Assembly: GCF_022965805.1 (NCBI RefSeq) | Contig: NC_133103.1 | Span: forward strand, 44,499,610 to 44,563,609 | DNA length: 64,000 nt | Reading direction: 5' to 3' | Source: Primulina eburnea | Lineage: Eukaryota > Streptophyta > Magnoliopsida > Lamiales > Gesneriaceae | Shown here: one piece after another, positions 47,239-58,613 of the stretch | How positions within the stretch are numbered: the first letter of the stretch is position 1 | How the letters are laid out: every line of letters starts with the position of its first letter | The notes under the pieces: model-generated | What the model was told of the DNA's origin: nothing | What the model saw: the letters and a program-made list of their open reading frames with translations, nothing else | The model's database searches: none | Program-made: the position numbers and the translations under genes

Positions 47239-49058
47239 AAGGATTTATTAAAGATATACCAAATAAATTAAATAACAGAGGATTTACCGAGATCTCATAT
47301 AATCATAAATTCATAAAATCACCCATAAACGCCTTAAACGCCATTTCTCGGCTAAGAGGCAGAAGGGCTACAAGATGAATTTATTTTCCCTAGTTAAATT
47401 TAAACCTTGTGTTTACCATTTCCTGGTTCATCTTTTTACTTTATGTTCTAACCAAAGACTCTTATATTACATTAATTCTAAAAATTTAAATAAATCTTTT
47501 ATTATCTCAATTTAATTCCAAGTTACAAATAAATATAGATCATGTCATAGTAAGCTAATAATTTACCACGAATTCTTTAGCATGTCATTCAGGCTAATCT
47601 ATGAAATATAATAATTAAACAGTAAATAAAAACAGAAAATAAAAACAATAATAAACTTACAAAGTTGTAATCAGAAGATTGGAAGCTTTTATTGATTCAG
47701 ATGAGTTGTTTACATGAAGGGAATAGAGGGGAGCAAACTCGACTGTGCCCTCTAAGAACACAGAAAGAACCTATAAATAGATGGAAGAGCCGGACATAAA
47801 ATCCTGGATTCCAAACTAAAAATATAACCGAACAGTGCAATGCTTTATTAAAGCAACTAGTAATAAAATTCAAAAAGTCTATAGTGTGATATGCCACCAC
47901 TTGTTGATGTGATATACCACCAGCTATGAAGAGATTCCACTACAACGATCATAATTAAATATGAATAATTTAATCTTCTTTAATATTGTCCTTTATGGAG
48001 TTTTCCAAATTTTCCAAAATATCATTAATTTGAGAAAATTGAGGAATATCCTCCTCTGAATCTTGTACATCTTGCATCTGCATTAGATGGATGAATTTAT
48101 TTTCACTAGATTCAGATGCCATAGATTTGTCAGATTTTTAATCGGAACGTCCAATATTCTTATAAATATCCTTCTTCATTTCTTCGATATAAACTTCAAT
48201 CATTTTTTTCTTTTGAATATATCTCAGAATATTTCTGAGCAGAATCTTGAAAGGACTCACAGAGGCTTTCTTCTTCTCTTGTTGATTTTTAAATTCTGTT
48301 TGGTATAATGAAATTTTTTCCTCCATTTGATGAATAGTCTCAGAGCCATAAGGCTTTCCAGTTGCTGGATCTTCTCTTAATAATTTATCCTAAATTTTAG
48401 TAGAGCTGACTCTTCATAGACAAGGGATACCTTCATCAGTATAACCGAATTCTGGTTGTCATCTCCAGATCCATGGGATTCCAAATTCCATGAAAAATAA
48501 ACATAGAGTCTTTCCATCTATCCAATGTTTAGAAAATGATTTTTTAATACTTGGGAAAACATTTAACCAAGTATTCATGGGTTTTATGAAAACTTAGGGC
48601 AAAATTTTTGCTGATGGACCAAAATTCTTCCACTATATAAAGAACCAATTTGGGACAAGATAATAGAAAACATTTTCACAGATTTTCAGAAAAAAATGTA
48701 TGTTTCTTTTTCTCATTTTCATAAAATAGAGTTTTATTAAAACTCTCAATATAATCCAAAAAATTAAATTTAAAACTCATTTTAGAGTATCAGAATAGAA
48801 TTCTTTTTCAACCAATGAAGATATACACCATTCTTCAATAGATATTATCTTTTTGATAATAAATTTGGTGAAGTTATAAATTCCTTTTTGCTTGGTATTA
48901 CTGAAAAAGTGAGTTATATCAACACTTTTTGTAGATAAAAGAAGATTTTCATAAAATCCTCTTTATTTGTAGGAACCATATACATATGATGTATTGGTTA
49001 AGTATCTTTCCATGATAGTCCATGGAGTTTTCTCCCATTGAATGTCTTTTTCTTCTAT
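47239..49058 (-). repeat. duplicated pararetrovirus segment, copy A
   Basis: 1820 bp, near-identical to 57715-59532 (1818 bp). It holds the intergenic region and the 3' part of the ORF downstream of RNase H. Ends abruptly at TCTTCTAT (49051-49058), followed by a 10-bp filler TGATGCTGCT and copia sequence: the junction of the tandem duplication. Confidence 0.92.
47770..47780 (-). promoter_or_regulatory. TATA-like box of the pararetrovirus intergenic region (copy A)
   Basis: Minus strand CTATTTATAGG, followed about 80 bp downstream by AATAAA (plus-strand TTTATT 47688-47693). Same layout in copy B. Confidence 0.5.
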
Positions 49059-49068
49059 TGATGCTGCT

Positions 49069-49321
49069 GGCGATGGACATGTCTTCCCTGTGTATAGGTA
49101 ATCTTTGCCAAGGCGATGGACATGTCTTCCCCTTCCACAACTTCGGCTTTGGCATAGAAATCCAGAAGAGCAGACTTGTAGATAACGGCAGGCGATTCCA
49201 AGAATATTCGAAGCCCAGACTTTTCCAATGATTTGAACATCTTGACAAGATTCTCATCCTTAATAGTGAGAACAGAATCAAAATTCACCTGATAAGCATT
49301 CAAAGTATATGCTGCGGCCAT
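49069..49321 (-). pseudogene. N-terminal piece of the env-position ORF (copy B)
   Basis: ATG at 49321-49319, same first 70 residues as in copy A, then cut by the duplication junction. In-frame reading through the 19-bp motifs gives EDMSIALAKITYTQ. Confidence 0.75.
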
Positions 49322-49841
49322 TTCTAAATTTGAGAGAGTATAGAAGTATGTTAGCAGTAGATGCGAAAAAGCACTAGAGGCAAGGAAATAATCTGAGTTC
49401 GTAAAGCGTAGTGAAAAAAAAAATGAACGGTTAAAGAAAAATATACAGCTGTTAGTGAACATAGGGACACGTGTCGATATGTTAGGAGAGAGAGCGAGAG
49501 ACAAAAGTGTCAGTTACTCTACTCATTTCAAAATATTTTAAAAATTTGGCGGGCTGTCCGAGGCGGTTGCTAAATAAACAGAAGCTGATTTGTCATTTTA
49601 TGATAATATTTACTGGAAGTGGATAAGGTGCTGAAACAAATGCATCACTTCAACAACTTCTGGTAGGTATAATGTTTTATCGAAAAGACAAATCAATTTC
49701 TAATATAAATGCCATAAAGATGTTCCCCCTCAATTAATGCAGAAGTAATGGATATTAAATGCTAAACGACTCTTGGCAATCTTTCAATTTAAACCGTTGA
49801 ATTTGAACAGTCGCAAGGATCCTTATCTCCTTTGAATATCA

Positions 49842-49850
49842 CTATAAATA
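49842..49850 (+). promoter_or_regulatory. TATA box of X1 (copy B)
   Basis: CTATAAATA 50 bp before the ATG at 49892. The upstream 250 bp resembles that of X2: both have ATGATA, then CTACTGGAA, then AATTA-TGCA in the same order. Confidence 0.6.
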
Positions 49851-49891
49851 CCTGCAAGGGTTAAACAAGGTTAAGTAAACATAAAAATCAA

Positions 49892-50161
49892 ATGAAAGAA
49901 GAGGTAACAACTGATCCAGATGCAGAAGCAAGAATGTTCAGAAGACAGCTTGCTGCGATTTCTAAGAAGATGTTGGAAAAAGTCGTTCTGCACATAATGA
50001 TCCATGAATCATACTCCTGGAGTTGTAATATCAACAATCAAAAAGATTGTTTGCTTTCATTGATATTGATATGTAGCATCGATCCCTTACAGAAGCATGC
50101 TAATGCAATAAGAGAGTGTTGGTGGATCGATAATGCTGAAATCATCTATGATGCCCCGTAA
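49892..50161 (+). CDS. X1, small antisense gene of the copia element (copy B, intact 89 aa)
   Basis: MKEEVTTDPDAEARMFRRQL opens a charged helical N-terminus. The middle is hydrophobic (CLLSLILICSID) with several Cys and the end is WWIDNAEIIYDAP. The first 30 residues share spacing with X2 (D-x-A-x-E/F-x-R ... A-x-x-K-K ... E-K/D-K-V), hinting at a shared origin. AATAAA-like signals lie near 50475. A second ORF (50133-50360, 75 aa) overlaps its end in another frame and could be a spliced continuation. Opposite strand to gag-pol; no known family. Real gene status is inferred from the TATA box, the ATG and retention in both copies, which are recent duplicates and so weak evidence of selection. 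Confidence 0.5.
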   Translation: MKEEVTTDPDAEARMFRRQLAAISKKMLEKVVLHIMIHESYSWSCNINNQKDCLLSLILICSIDPLQKHANAIRECWWIDNAEIIYDAP

Positions 50162-50743
50162 AATATCTGATTATACATTAGTGCTGACAAGACCCAAGCT
50201 TGCTAGATTCTTTGCAAGATCTAAGCTTGCTGGATTATTTTCGAAAAAGACTCTCCTTCTTCTGCTGAAGTACTTTGCAAAAATACTACAAGCTGCTGAT
50301 ATTACTGAAGACATAAGCTTGATTAGTCTAGAATTTCAGAAGACGTTTCGATTGTCTTGAGATATCTGTAACTTTTGCTTTGTTTAATGTACTGGAAAAT
50401 TTCTAATAAAATTTCAGTTGAAGTACTTGATGTTCCTTTATTTCTTTCTGCAAACAACTCAATGTTAGAAGAATAAAATGAATAAATGATTAAGTTCAGA
50501 AGGAAGTAAGTCGTCTTATGATAGCTTCTACTGGAAACTGAAGAAAGCCTTGTTTTGTTAATGAGACAAAATATCTTTTGCATCTGACACAGAATCACAT
50601 AAGATCAGAATAAAGTTCTACCTAAATTAGTGCAATTATTAAATGAAAATACTTGGTAACTTAACCGATGATAGCTTGAGATGGGATGTTTCATATATCT
50701 ACTGTAGTCAAGACTTTCTCGAGCTTTGGTCCCTGGTTTTCAT

Positions 50744-50752
50744 CTATAAATA
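50744..50752 (+). promoter_or_regulatory. TATA box of X2 (copy B)
   Basis: CTATAAATA 47 bp before the ATG at 50791; the short leader resembles that of X1. Confidence 0.62.
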
Positions 50753-50790
50753 TGAACTTGGGGTAAACCAGATAATCATTCTTAAGAGAA

Positions 50791-51201
50791 ATGGCAAGAG
50801 ATAATAGTCATGATTTGGCTGATGAGTTCATGAGGGAGGTGACCGCTGCAAGAAAGAAGGCAATAGAAGACAAAGTGCTGAAGAAGACACTTGCTACTTG
50901 GACTAAAATCCAGGAGCTTAAGTCCTCCTTCGAGAGTGGGCGAACATCTTCCACCAAGGAGTTGTTAATGATGACGAAATATTATCGACGTCTCCATAGT
51001 GCTGATAGTGCAGACGTTGTCTCTGATGATGGCATCTACCTTCTCATGCTCTTAAAGGAGCTAAAGACTCTGAAAAAGATTGCTTTTTCAGAGGAGTTTC
51101 TACGTACCTCTACTGGAGAGCTGACCACTTGGTTGGCATCCTGGAGAGTTTACGTTAAAACAGAAGTGAGAAATGTACGCCCCCGCTTCTATTATCTTTA
51201 A
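50791..51201 (+). CDS. X2, small antisense gene of the copia element (copy B, intact 136 aa)
   Basis: Opens MARDNSHDLADEFMREVTAA; residues 10-60 are a basic amphipathic helix (ARKKAIEDKVLKKTLATWTK), followed by SFESGRTSSTKELLMMTKYY and ADSADVV. The C-terminal half is more hydrophobic (GIYLLMLLKELKTLKKI) and ends RPRFYYL. It runs plus, converging on the 3' end of pol (stop of pol 116 bp away). No signal peptide or known domain. In copy A the same gene was duplicated head-on into the fold-back, so it is the part of the element represented in the hairpin. An antisense regulatory or nucleic-acid-binding protein is possible, but that is speculation. Confidence 0.55.
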   Translation: MARDNSHDLADEFMREVTAARKKAIEDKVLKKTLATWTKIQELKSSFESGRTSSTKELLMMTKYYRRLHSADSADVVSDDGIYLLMLLKELKTLKKIAFSEEFLRTSTGELTTWLASWRVYVKTEVRNVRPRFYYL

Positions 51202-51316
51202 TGAAATTTTAAGTCTACTGATTGTCTCTATCGTTCAGCTTTTACCTTCTGCAAAATAAAAAACTGAATAATCACAGAGGAAAAGTTAAGCCAAAATATC
51301 AGATGATGATAAGTAA

Positions 51317-53746
51317 TCAAGTTAAATCTATCAATCCAAGTGTATTTCGAAAGTAAGAAAACTTATTCTCAGGCAGAGGTTTTGTAAAAATGTCTGCTGC
51401 TTGCTGATCAGTAGGAATGTATTCCAGACGAATGCTCTTCTTTTGCACATGATCTCTGATAAAATGATGTCTGATATCAATGTGTTTAGTTCTGGAATGG
51501 AGTACTGGATTATGTGATATAGCAATTGCACTGGTATTATCACAAAATATAGGTGATTCAGAGGCTTGAACTCCATAGTCTTTGAGTTGTTGCTGTATCC
51601 AAAGTATTTGAGAACAACAGCTTCCAGCAGCAAGATATTCAGCTTCTCCAGTAGACGTCGCTATGTAAGTCTGCTTTTTGCTAAACCAGGAGATCAACCT
51701 ATCACCAAGAAATTGACAAAAACCACTTGTGCTTTTCCTAACCAGTTTACATCCTGCATAATCAGCATCTGTGTATCCAATAAGATTAAACGACGAGTCC
51801 TTGGGATACCAGAGGCCTACATTTTGAGTACCCTTAAGATATTTTAAAATTATTTTACCAGCAATGTAATGTGATTGTTTAGGGTTTGATTGAAATCTAG
51901 TACAAATGCAAACAGCAAACATGATATCTGGTCTACTGGCAGTAAGGTATAACAATGAACCAATCAAACCACGATACTGAGTTACCTCTACTGAAATTCC
52001 CCCTTCATCTTTATCAAGTTTAGTAGATGAGCTCATAGGAGTGGAAGCAGGAGAACATGTTTCCATCCCAAACTTTTTCAGTAGTTCATTTGTATACTTA
52101 GTTTGGTTTATAAAGATTCCAGTATCAAGTTGCTTGATTTGAAGTCCTAAGAAAAATGTTAATTCTCCCATCATGCTCATCTCGAACTGGTCCTGCATTA
52201 ACTTAGCAAATTTTGCACATAATTTGGGGTTAGTTAACCCAAATATGATATCATCAACATAAATCTGAACTAACAATATGTGTTTGTTTTTGGCTAAGGT
52301 AAACAAAGTTTTATCTACAGTACCAACGATGAAACCATGATTAATGAGAAATTGTGAAAGTGTGTCGTACCAAGCCCTAGGTGCTTGTTTCAGACCATAC
52401 AATGCTTTGTATAATTTAAAAACATGATTTGGTAACAAATGATTAGAAAAACCTGGAGGCTGTTCAACATAGACTTCCTCTTGTAGTAGACCATTAAGAA
52501 ACACACTCTTTACATCCATTTGATATACTTTGAAGTTTTCGAAAGCAGCAAAGGCTAAGAATATTCTGATAGCTTCGAGCCTAGCTACTGGTGCAAAGGT
52601 TTCATCATAGTCTATTCCTTCTTCTTGTCTGAATCCTTGTGCAACCAGTCTTGCTTTGTTTCTTACAACTGTTCCTTCCTCATTTAGTTTGTTTCTGAAT
52701 ACCCACCGAGTTCCAATGACAGCTTGGTGAGAAGGTCTAGGTACTAGAAACCAAACTTTATTCCTCTCAAATTGATTCAGCTCTTCTTGCATAGCTTCTA
52801 TCCAACTGGGATCCAGAAGAGCTTCTTCAATCTTCTTTGGTTCATCTTGAGAAATAAAAGCATCATGCATGTATTCATTTATCATCAGTCTTCTAGTACT
52901 TAGTGGAGCTGCTGGATTTCCAATTATCAAAGATGGAGGATGAGATTTTCTCCAAATAAAAGGATTTAGATTGTCTTCATATGAGGCAGTAGATTGTTTT
53001 GGAGTATTGACTGCTGGTTCTGGAATGTCAGCTGCTGGTTCTGGAATGTGAATGTCTGGTTCTGGATTTTGAATATCCTTGACACTTGCTTCTGCATCAT
53101 CTTCACTGTCTAATTCCAGATGAACCATGTCTAATCTTTTACTTAAATTAGATATGTTAGTAATCTCGGGAACACTGCTGTCTTCATCAAAGACAACATG
53201 AATAGATTCTTCAACATTAAGAGTTTTATTATTGAAAATTCTAAAAGCCTTACTAACTGCTGAATATCCAAGAAATAAACCAGTGTCAGATTTTGAATCA
53301 AAAGCAGCTAAATGAGTTTTGCCATTATTGTGCACAAAGCATCTACAACCGAAAACATGAAAGTAAGATACGTTCGGTTTACTTCCTTTCCATATTTCAT
53401 AAGGAGTCTTATTGTTTCTCTTGTTGATCATCGTTCTGTTTTGTGTGTAGCAAGCTGTATTAATAGCTTCTGCCAAGATTTCTGCATCTGCTAGCATTGT
53501 TCTAGAAGCTTCTTTAAGTGTTTTATTTCTCCTCTCAGCTACTCCATTTTGTTGAGGCGTCCTGGCAGCTGAATATTCATGATTAATGCCTTGTTCATCT
53601 AGATATATCTCAAGAATCTTGTTAGTAAATTCAGTACCTCGATCACTTCTGATTCGAATGACAGAAACTAATTTTTCATTTTGAATCTTTTTCAGAAGTT
53701 TGATCAGGAGGCTACTGGTTTGATCTTTTCCGGCAAGAAAGATTAC
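51317..53746 (-). CDS. copia pol: integrase C-terminus, RT and RNase H (copy B, long open frame)
   Basis: About 809 open codons between a TGA at 53749-53747 and the stop at 51317. Integrase: [11 protein letters not shown] (second Asp), [15 protein letters not shown] (Glu), then [20 protein letters not shown] and [61 protein letters not shown] [15 protein letters not shown], and catalytic YVDDIIFG. RNase [54 protein letters not shown]. Lineage looks SIRE/Maximus-like. The frame is intact from integrase through RNase H, unlike all other pol genes here. Confidence 0.9.
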   Translation of the reverse strand, partial: VIFLAGKDQTSSLLIKLLKKIQNEKLVSVIRIRSDRGTEFTNKILEIYLDEQGINHEYSAARTPQQNGVAERRNKTLKEASRTMLADAEILAEAINTACYTQNRTMINKRNNKTPYEIWKGSKPNVSYFHVFGCRCFVHNNGKTHLAAFDSKSDTGLFLGYSAVSKAFRIFNNKTLNVEESIHVVFDEDSSVPEITNISNLSKRLDMVHLELDSEDDAEASVKDIQNPEPDIHIPEPAADIPEPAVNTPKQSTASYEDNLNPFIWRKSHPPSLIIGNPAAPLSTRRLMINEYMHDAFISQDEPKKIEEALLDPSWIEAMQEELNQFERNKVWFLVPRPSHQAVIGTRWVFRNKLNEEGTVVRNKARLVAQGFRQEEGIDYDETFAPVARLEAIRIFLAFAAFENFKVYQMDVKSVFLNGLLQEEVYVEQPPGFSNHLLPNHVFKLYKALYGLKQAPRAWYDTLSQFLINHGFIVGTVDKTLFTLAKNKHILLVQIYVDDIIFGLTNPKLCAKFAKLMQDQFEMSMMGELTFFLGLQIKQLDTGIFINQTKYTNELLKKFGMETCSPASTPMSSSTKLDKDEGGISVEVTQYRGLIGSLLYLTASRPDIMFAVCICTRFQSNPKQSHYIAGKIILKYLKGTQNVGLWYPKDSSFNLIGYTDADYAGCKLVRKSTSGFCQFLGDRLISWFSKKQTYIATSTGEAEYLAAGSCCSQILWIQQQLKDYGVQASESPIFCDNTSAIAISHNPVLHSRTKHIDIRHHFIRDHVQKKSIRLEYIPTDQQAADIFTKPLPENKFSYFRNTLGLIDLT

Positions 53747-54421
53747 TCAAGTAAATCTAGAGAAATCATCAACAACAACAAGGGTGTATCTCATTCCTCC
53801 TAAGCTTATGATAGGGATTGGACCAAATAAGTTCATATGTAATAGTTCTAAACATCTTGAGGATGATTTGCTGCCTTTATTTTTGAAGCTATATCTTACT
53901 TGCTTACCAAGTTGACATGCAGAACATACATGATTCTTAATAAATTTTATGTCTGGAAATCCATCGACTAAGTTCTGCTTTTTGAGATTGTTGATAGACT
54001 TAAAATTTAAATGATTCAATCTGTTTTGCCACAACCAGTGTTTATTACTTAGAGATGCAACTAAACATGTAGGAGCAATGATATGATCTATGTTCCATGA
54101 GATTTTATAGGTGTTGCCTTTTCTTACTCCGGTTATAACAATAGAATCATCAGCATTTTTAACTGTGCAAGTGTGCTTCTGGAATGCTACTGAAAATCCA
54201 TTATCACATAATTGACTAATACTGATCAAGTTATAACAAAGATTTTCAACTAAGAGCACATCCTTAATAGTGATGTTACCATGGATAATCTTACCTTTAC
54301 CCACGGTTTTACCTTTTGAGTTATCCCCAAAGGTTATCTCTGGTCCAGCACAACTTACTATTCTGATAGTAGACTTTTCTGTCCAGTCATATGTCTTGAA
54401 CATCCACTGTCCAAATACCAT
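53747..54421 (-). pseudogene. copia protease and integrase N-terminus (copy B)
   Basis: GAG-pre-integrase and HHCC region: HWLWQNRLNHLNFKSINNLK, then CSACQLGKQVRYSF and MRYTLVVVDDFSRFT (first catalytic Asp), then TGA where Trp is usual. The protease motif WYLDSGCSRHMTG reads near 54420-54380 in a neighbouring frame, so a shift lies just after it. Confidence 0.85.
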
Positions 54422-54490
54422 GTTGAGCTACTGATCTTGGTTTTCTTCACCTGTTCCTGCAAGCACAAATTTTAGTATCTGGTACTCAAT

Positions 54491-55120
54491 CTATTTTGGT
54501 CCAAGCTTTATTAGTCCCTTTGGAACCCACATTTGTACAATTTTTGTACTTCGGGTATCCATGGAAGTGTGTGCAACAAAGAGTCTGTTGTTTCTAACAT
54601 TGTGCATCCTAGTATGTTGTTCTTCCCTTCTGTTTCTGTTGTCCAGCCTGTATCTCTTCTGAACAGGTCTAGAATTGTAGTAATGGTAGTTTTTAACCTT
54701 CATAGGAGGTTGTCTTCCTGAGTTGAATCCTCTTCTGATTCTAGAACTCTGGTCAAGTTTTTCCTTAGGTTCAACATAACCCAGACCATAATGCATCCTT
54801 TTGTTCATCTGATTTACATTCCTTTCTACTGAAGCAGTAGGTACTTCTGGTTTCTGTACCACACTGGATTTCACAAAGTGAATATACTTCCCTGTGCACA
54901 TATCCAGTTTTGGCTTAGTATTCGTTTCAGAAGTGCCTTCATTATTACAAAATCCGAGACCACTCCTGTCTCCAGATTGTTTTTGTAACTCTTGCATCTT
55001 TTCCAATGAAATAGAAGACTTGTTCCAAGCATTTACCAGTAGTGATAACTTCTGGTTTTCAGAAAGCATCTTCTGGTAATCTGCTTTTGCTCTTTCATTC
55101 TCCGTTTTTAATTTACTCAT
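54491..55120 (-). pseudogene. copia gag-protease linker (copy B)
   Basis: Continues the gag frame after a TAA near 55129. Lys/Glu-rich coiled coil, then a basic Arg/Asn-rich part (QPPMKVKNYHYYNSRPVQKR) and WVPKG, the usual end of the SIRE-type linker before the protease. Confidence 0.75.
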
Positions 55121-55126
55121 CTCAAC

Positions 55127-55678
55127 TTATAAATCATTACAGTTGCCTACTTGCAAGCAAGTTAACTTACTGTTCTGATCCTTTAAGTCCTGATTTTCGA
55201 TCTTAACTTCCTCGAATGATTGAGAAAGTCTAGAATACTCTTCTACCATGTCGTGTAATGCTTTGACTAACTCAGTGCGTCTAAATTCATCAGAATAAAA
55301 GTCAAATACCTCTCCATATGTCGAGGTTGAATCAGTATTTGCCATCAGACATTTGATCTCATCTTCATCACTTTCACTCGAATGGCTTTCAGAACCAGAA
55401 GATTCAGAACTTGAGTCTGCCCATTTGAACTTACTTTCTTCTGCAATTATTGCCTTCCTGTCTCTTCTGGTCTTTTTATCATTGCGTTTGACACCCTTCT
55501 TTCTCTGGTCATCCTTCTTTGGTTTTGGACAATCAGCAATGAAGTGTCCAACGTTTCCACAGTTAAAGCATGCCATATCACTAGGTGATGATTCCTTTTT
55601 GAAATTGCGGTTGGGACTTTGAAATGTTCTATGATTCTTTCTCATGAATCTGGAAAACTTTTTAACAAATAATGACAT
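55127..55678 (-). pseudogene. copia gag zinc-knuckle region (copy B)
   Basis: SLFVKKFSRFMRKNHRTFQS, the CCHC knuckle CFNCGNVGHFIADC, a Lys-rich tract, then Ser/Glu-rich and coiled-coil segments. It continues from the gag domain across the TAG near 55868. Confidence 0.88.
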
Positions 55679-55867
55679 TGCGTCATTGCTTATCTGTTCA
55701 GCACTTCTCTCAGAAGTGTTCTCTAAAGCAGTAGCAGAAGATGAGCTTGGAGCAACTGTAGCAGTAGAGTTAGCAGTAGCTGCGAGAGCTTTGGTTGGTG
55801 GATTTGCTAAGGGCTCTTCTCCACTTCGAACTTCAAGTTCAAACTCATATGCCTTTAAATCCGAGAA

Positions 55868-56524
55868 CTAGTCGTGTAGTTCTAACTTGTTGAGATCCTT
55901 GGAAGCTCTCATTGCCATTGTTTTGACGTACCATTCTCTGGGTATGCCTCTCATTACCTTTAATGCAATTTCTCTATTGCCAAAGTCTTTCCCAAGAGCT
56001 GAGAGTTCATTGACGAGGCTGCTGAATCGTTCATCAAATTCATTCATAGTTTCTCCAGCCCTCATCTTCATATTCTCAAACTTCTGCATGGCTACAGACA
56101 GTTTGTTTTCCTTTGTTTCTTCGTTTCCTTCACAAATCTGAATTAATTTTTCCCAGATTTCCTTGGCAGTATGGCACATCTTGATTTTGCTGAAGGTATT
56201 TTTGTCGAGTGTCTTGTATAAAACGTCCTTCGCAACGTTGTCAAGATTGGATTTCTTCTTGTCCTCACTTGTCCATTCATATCTTGGTTTTTCAAGCATC
56301 TGAGGTGCACCTTCGGCGATAGCAATAGCTGGATTTGGCTTTAAGATCTTTAATGGACCATCAGTCATGACATACCACATGTCATCATCTTGAGCCGCAA
56401 GATGAGCGTGCATTCTGATTTTCCAATCATCGAAATCTTCTTTTGAGAACATTGGAACTTTGCTGAAATGAGCCATGTCTGTTAAATATTTTTCAGAACA
56501 AGAATAACTCTGCTCTGATACCAC
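55868..56524 (-). pseudogene. copia gag domain (copy B)
   Basis: Starts near the primer site; the probable ATG of MAHFSKVPMFSKEDFDDWKI is internal (about 56475). UBN2-type gag with DDDMWYVMTDGPLKILKPNP, YKTLDKNTFSKIKMC and AGETMNEFDERFSSLV. TAG after KLELHD interrupts a frame that clearly continues (FSDLKAYEFEL). The same TAG is in copy A. Confidence 0.88.
56512..56523 (-). other. primer-binding site of copia copy B
   Basis: Minus strand TGGTATCAGAGC, two bases from the LTR. Confidence 0.88.
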
Positions 56525-56525
56525 T

Positions 56526-57714
56526 TGTTGAGGATCAGATTGAGTTTAGAAGGGGGGTTGAATAAACTCAATGGCCAACTTATTAAATTCTTTCGAATGA
56601 TGTGCTAAAATCATGTTAGAGATTTTAACGATTCTTGTTCAAGTATAAAGACCAGCAGATCACAAGATAATGTGCGGAAAACGATATGTTGGTTAGTGGG
56701 TGAAAAATGATAAAGCCGAAAAGCAGTAGATAGCACAAGGATTGTTTCTGGAAGTTCGAAGATGAATCTTCTACGTCTCCCCTTCTTCTGTTTCCAGGAG
56801 GTATCACTAAAAGACTTTGGTGAATACAGCACAACAATTTTACACACCCACTTCAATAGGACTTGCCCTTCGCCTATTGAAACTCTTAGCTTTACAACTC
56901 AACTTTTTGAATGATCTTAAATTCTAGAAAAGACTCTTTTCCAGTTACAAATTCTTCTATCAATGAATTGATGAAATAAATAGCTTAAGAAGATATAACT
57001 GAAGTAGCTAGCACAATATGATCTCAATGATCAACAGTATGCAATGAAGCGTGTGCTGCCTTTTTCAGTGTTGAGCTCTTTAGATAACTGAAAGTTCTAA
57101 CAATGCTCGAATGATGTTTTTCAATTAAGATTTTTGTTCAATGCTGCGTTTCTCTCCACAAAATTCTTCATCTCCATATATAGGATCTATTCAACGTTCA
57201 AAAACTGAACGACTCTTTCCTTTTTGGTGTTTCAGCTTTATTGCTTAAAATGAACCCTGCAGAATACATTAAAAGTAATCAGTCGCAGTTCATACCAAAA
57301 ATGGTATACCGTCTTAAATGTTCTTGTATAGCATTTAATTGCATTTAATGATGCAATAAATGCTGGTATCACGTTAATAGATCAACGATAATATTTAGAG
57401 ACTTTGAGATACGCAAGATTCTGTTAGTGTATATTTCGAATTTTGTATCCTTCTAGTTCTGATTTTAGCTAAGAAATTATTTGAGCAAGTTTTAGCGCGA
57501 TACCAGTACTTCTGTTTTACAACATCTACTGGTTTTGTATTAATCCAACATCTACTGGTTTTTCCTTCGCATCTCCTCAATAAATTTAATTCTAACAATT
57601 TTGCGCGATACAAGTACTTCTGTTTTACAACATCTATTGGTTCTACTGGTTTTGTACTAATCCAACATCTACTGGTTTTTCCTTAGCATCTCCACAATAA
57701 ATTTAATTCTAACA
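56526..57714 (-). repeat. 5' LTR of copia copy B
   Basis: 1189 bp, followed by AAGGA (57715-57719) and viral sequence exactly as at 47239. Minus-strand TATA-like CTATATATGG at 57174-57183. Confidence 0.93.
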
Positions 57715-58163
57715 AAGGATTTATTAAAGATATACCAAATAAATTAAATAACAGAGGATTTACCGAGATCTCATATAATCATAAATTCATAAAATCACCC
57801 ATAAACGCCTTAAATGCCATTTCTCGGCTAAGAGGCAGAAGGGCTACAAGATGAATTTATTTTCCCTAGTTAAATTTAAACCTTGTGTTTACCATTTCCT
57901 GGTTCTTCTTTTTACTTTATGTTCTAACCAAAGACTCTTATATTACATTAATTCTAAAAATTTAAATAAATCTTTTATTATCTCAATTTAATTCCAAGTT
58001 ACAAATAAATATAGATCATGTCATAGTAAGCTAATAATTTACCACGAATTCTTTAGCATGTCATTCAGGCTAATCTATGAAATATAATAATTAAACAGTA
58101 AATAAAAACAGAAAATAAAAACAATAATAAACTTACAAAGTTGTAATCAGAAGATTGGAAGCT

Positions 58164-58169
58164 TTTATT
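58164..58169 (-). terminator. poly(A) signal of the pararetrovirus
   Basis: Minus strand AATAAA about 80 bp downstream of the TATA-like box, the arrangement that gives a terminally redundant pregenomic RNA. Confidence 0.5.
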
Positions 58170-58245
58170 GATTCAGATGAGTTGTTTACATGAAGGGAAT
58201 AGAGGGGAGCAAACTCGACTGTGCCCTCTAAGAACACAGAAAGAA

Positions 58246-58256
58246 CCTATAAATAG
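58246..58256 (-). promoter_or_regulatory. TATA-like box of the pararetrovirus pregenomic promoter
   Basis: Minus strand CTATTTATAGG in the non-coding region after the last ORF; same in copy A. Confidence 0.5.
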
Positions 58257-58613
58257 ATGGAAGAGCCGGACATAAAATCCTGGATTCCAAACTAAAAATA
58301 TAACCGAACAGTGCAATGCTTTATTAAAGCAACTAGTAATAAAATTCAAAAAGTCTATAGTGTGATATGCCACCACTTGTTGATGTGATATACCACCAGC
58401 TATGAAGAGATTCCACTACAACGATCATAATTAAAGATGAATAATTTAATCTTCTTTAATATTGTCCTTTATGGAGTTTTTCAAATTTTCCAAAATATCA
58501 TTAATTTGAGAAAATTGAGGAATATCCTCCTCTGAATCTTGTGCATCTTGCATCTGCATTAGATGGATGAATTTATTTTCACTAGATTCAAATGCCATAG
58601 ATTTGTAAGATTT

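Noticed and set aside
56526..57714. LTR 56526-57714 as evidence for a second independent copia insertion
   Set aside because: Its flank (AAGGA plus 1.8 kb of viral DNA) is the same as for LTR 46050-47238 and there is no third LTR left of 49069; a tandem duplication explains it.
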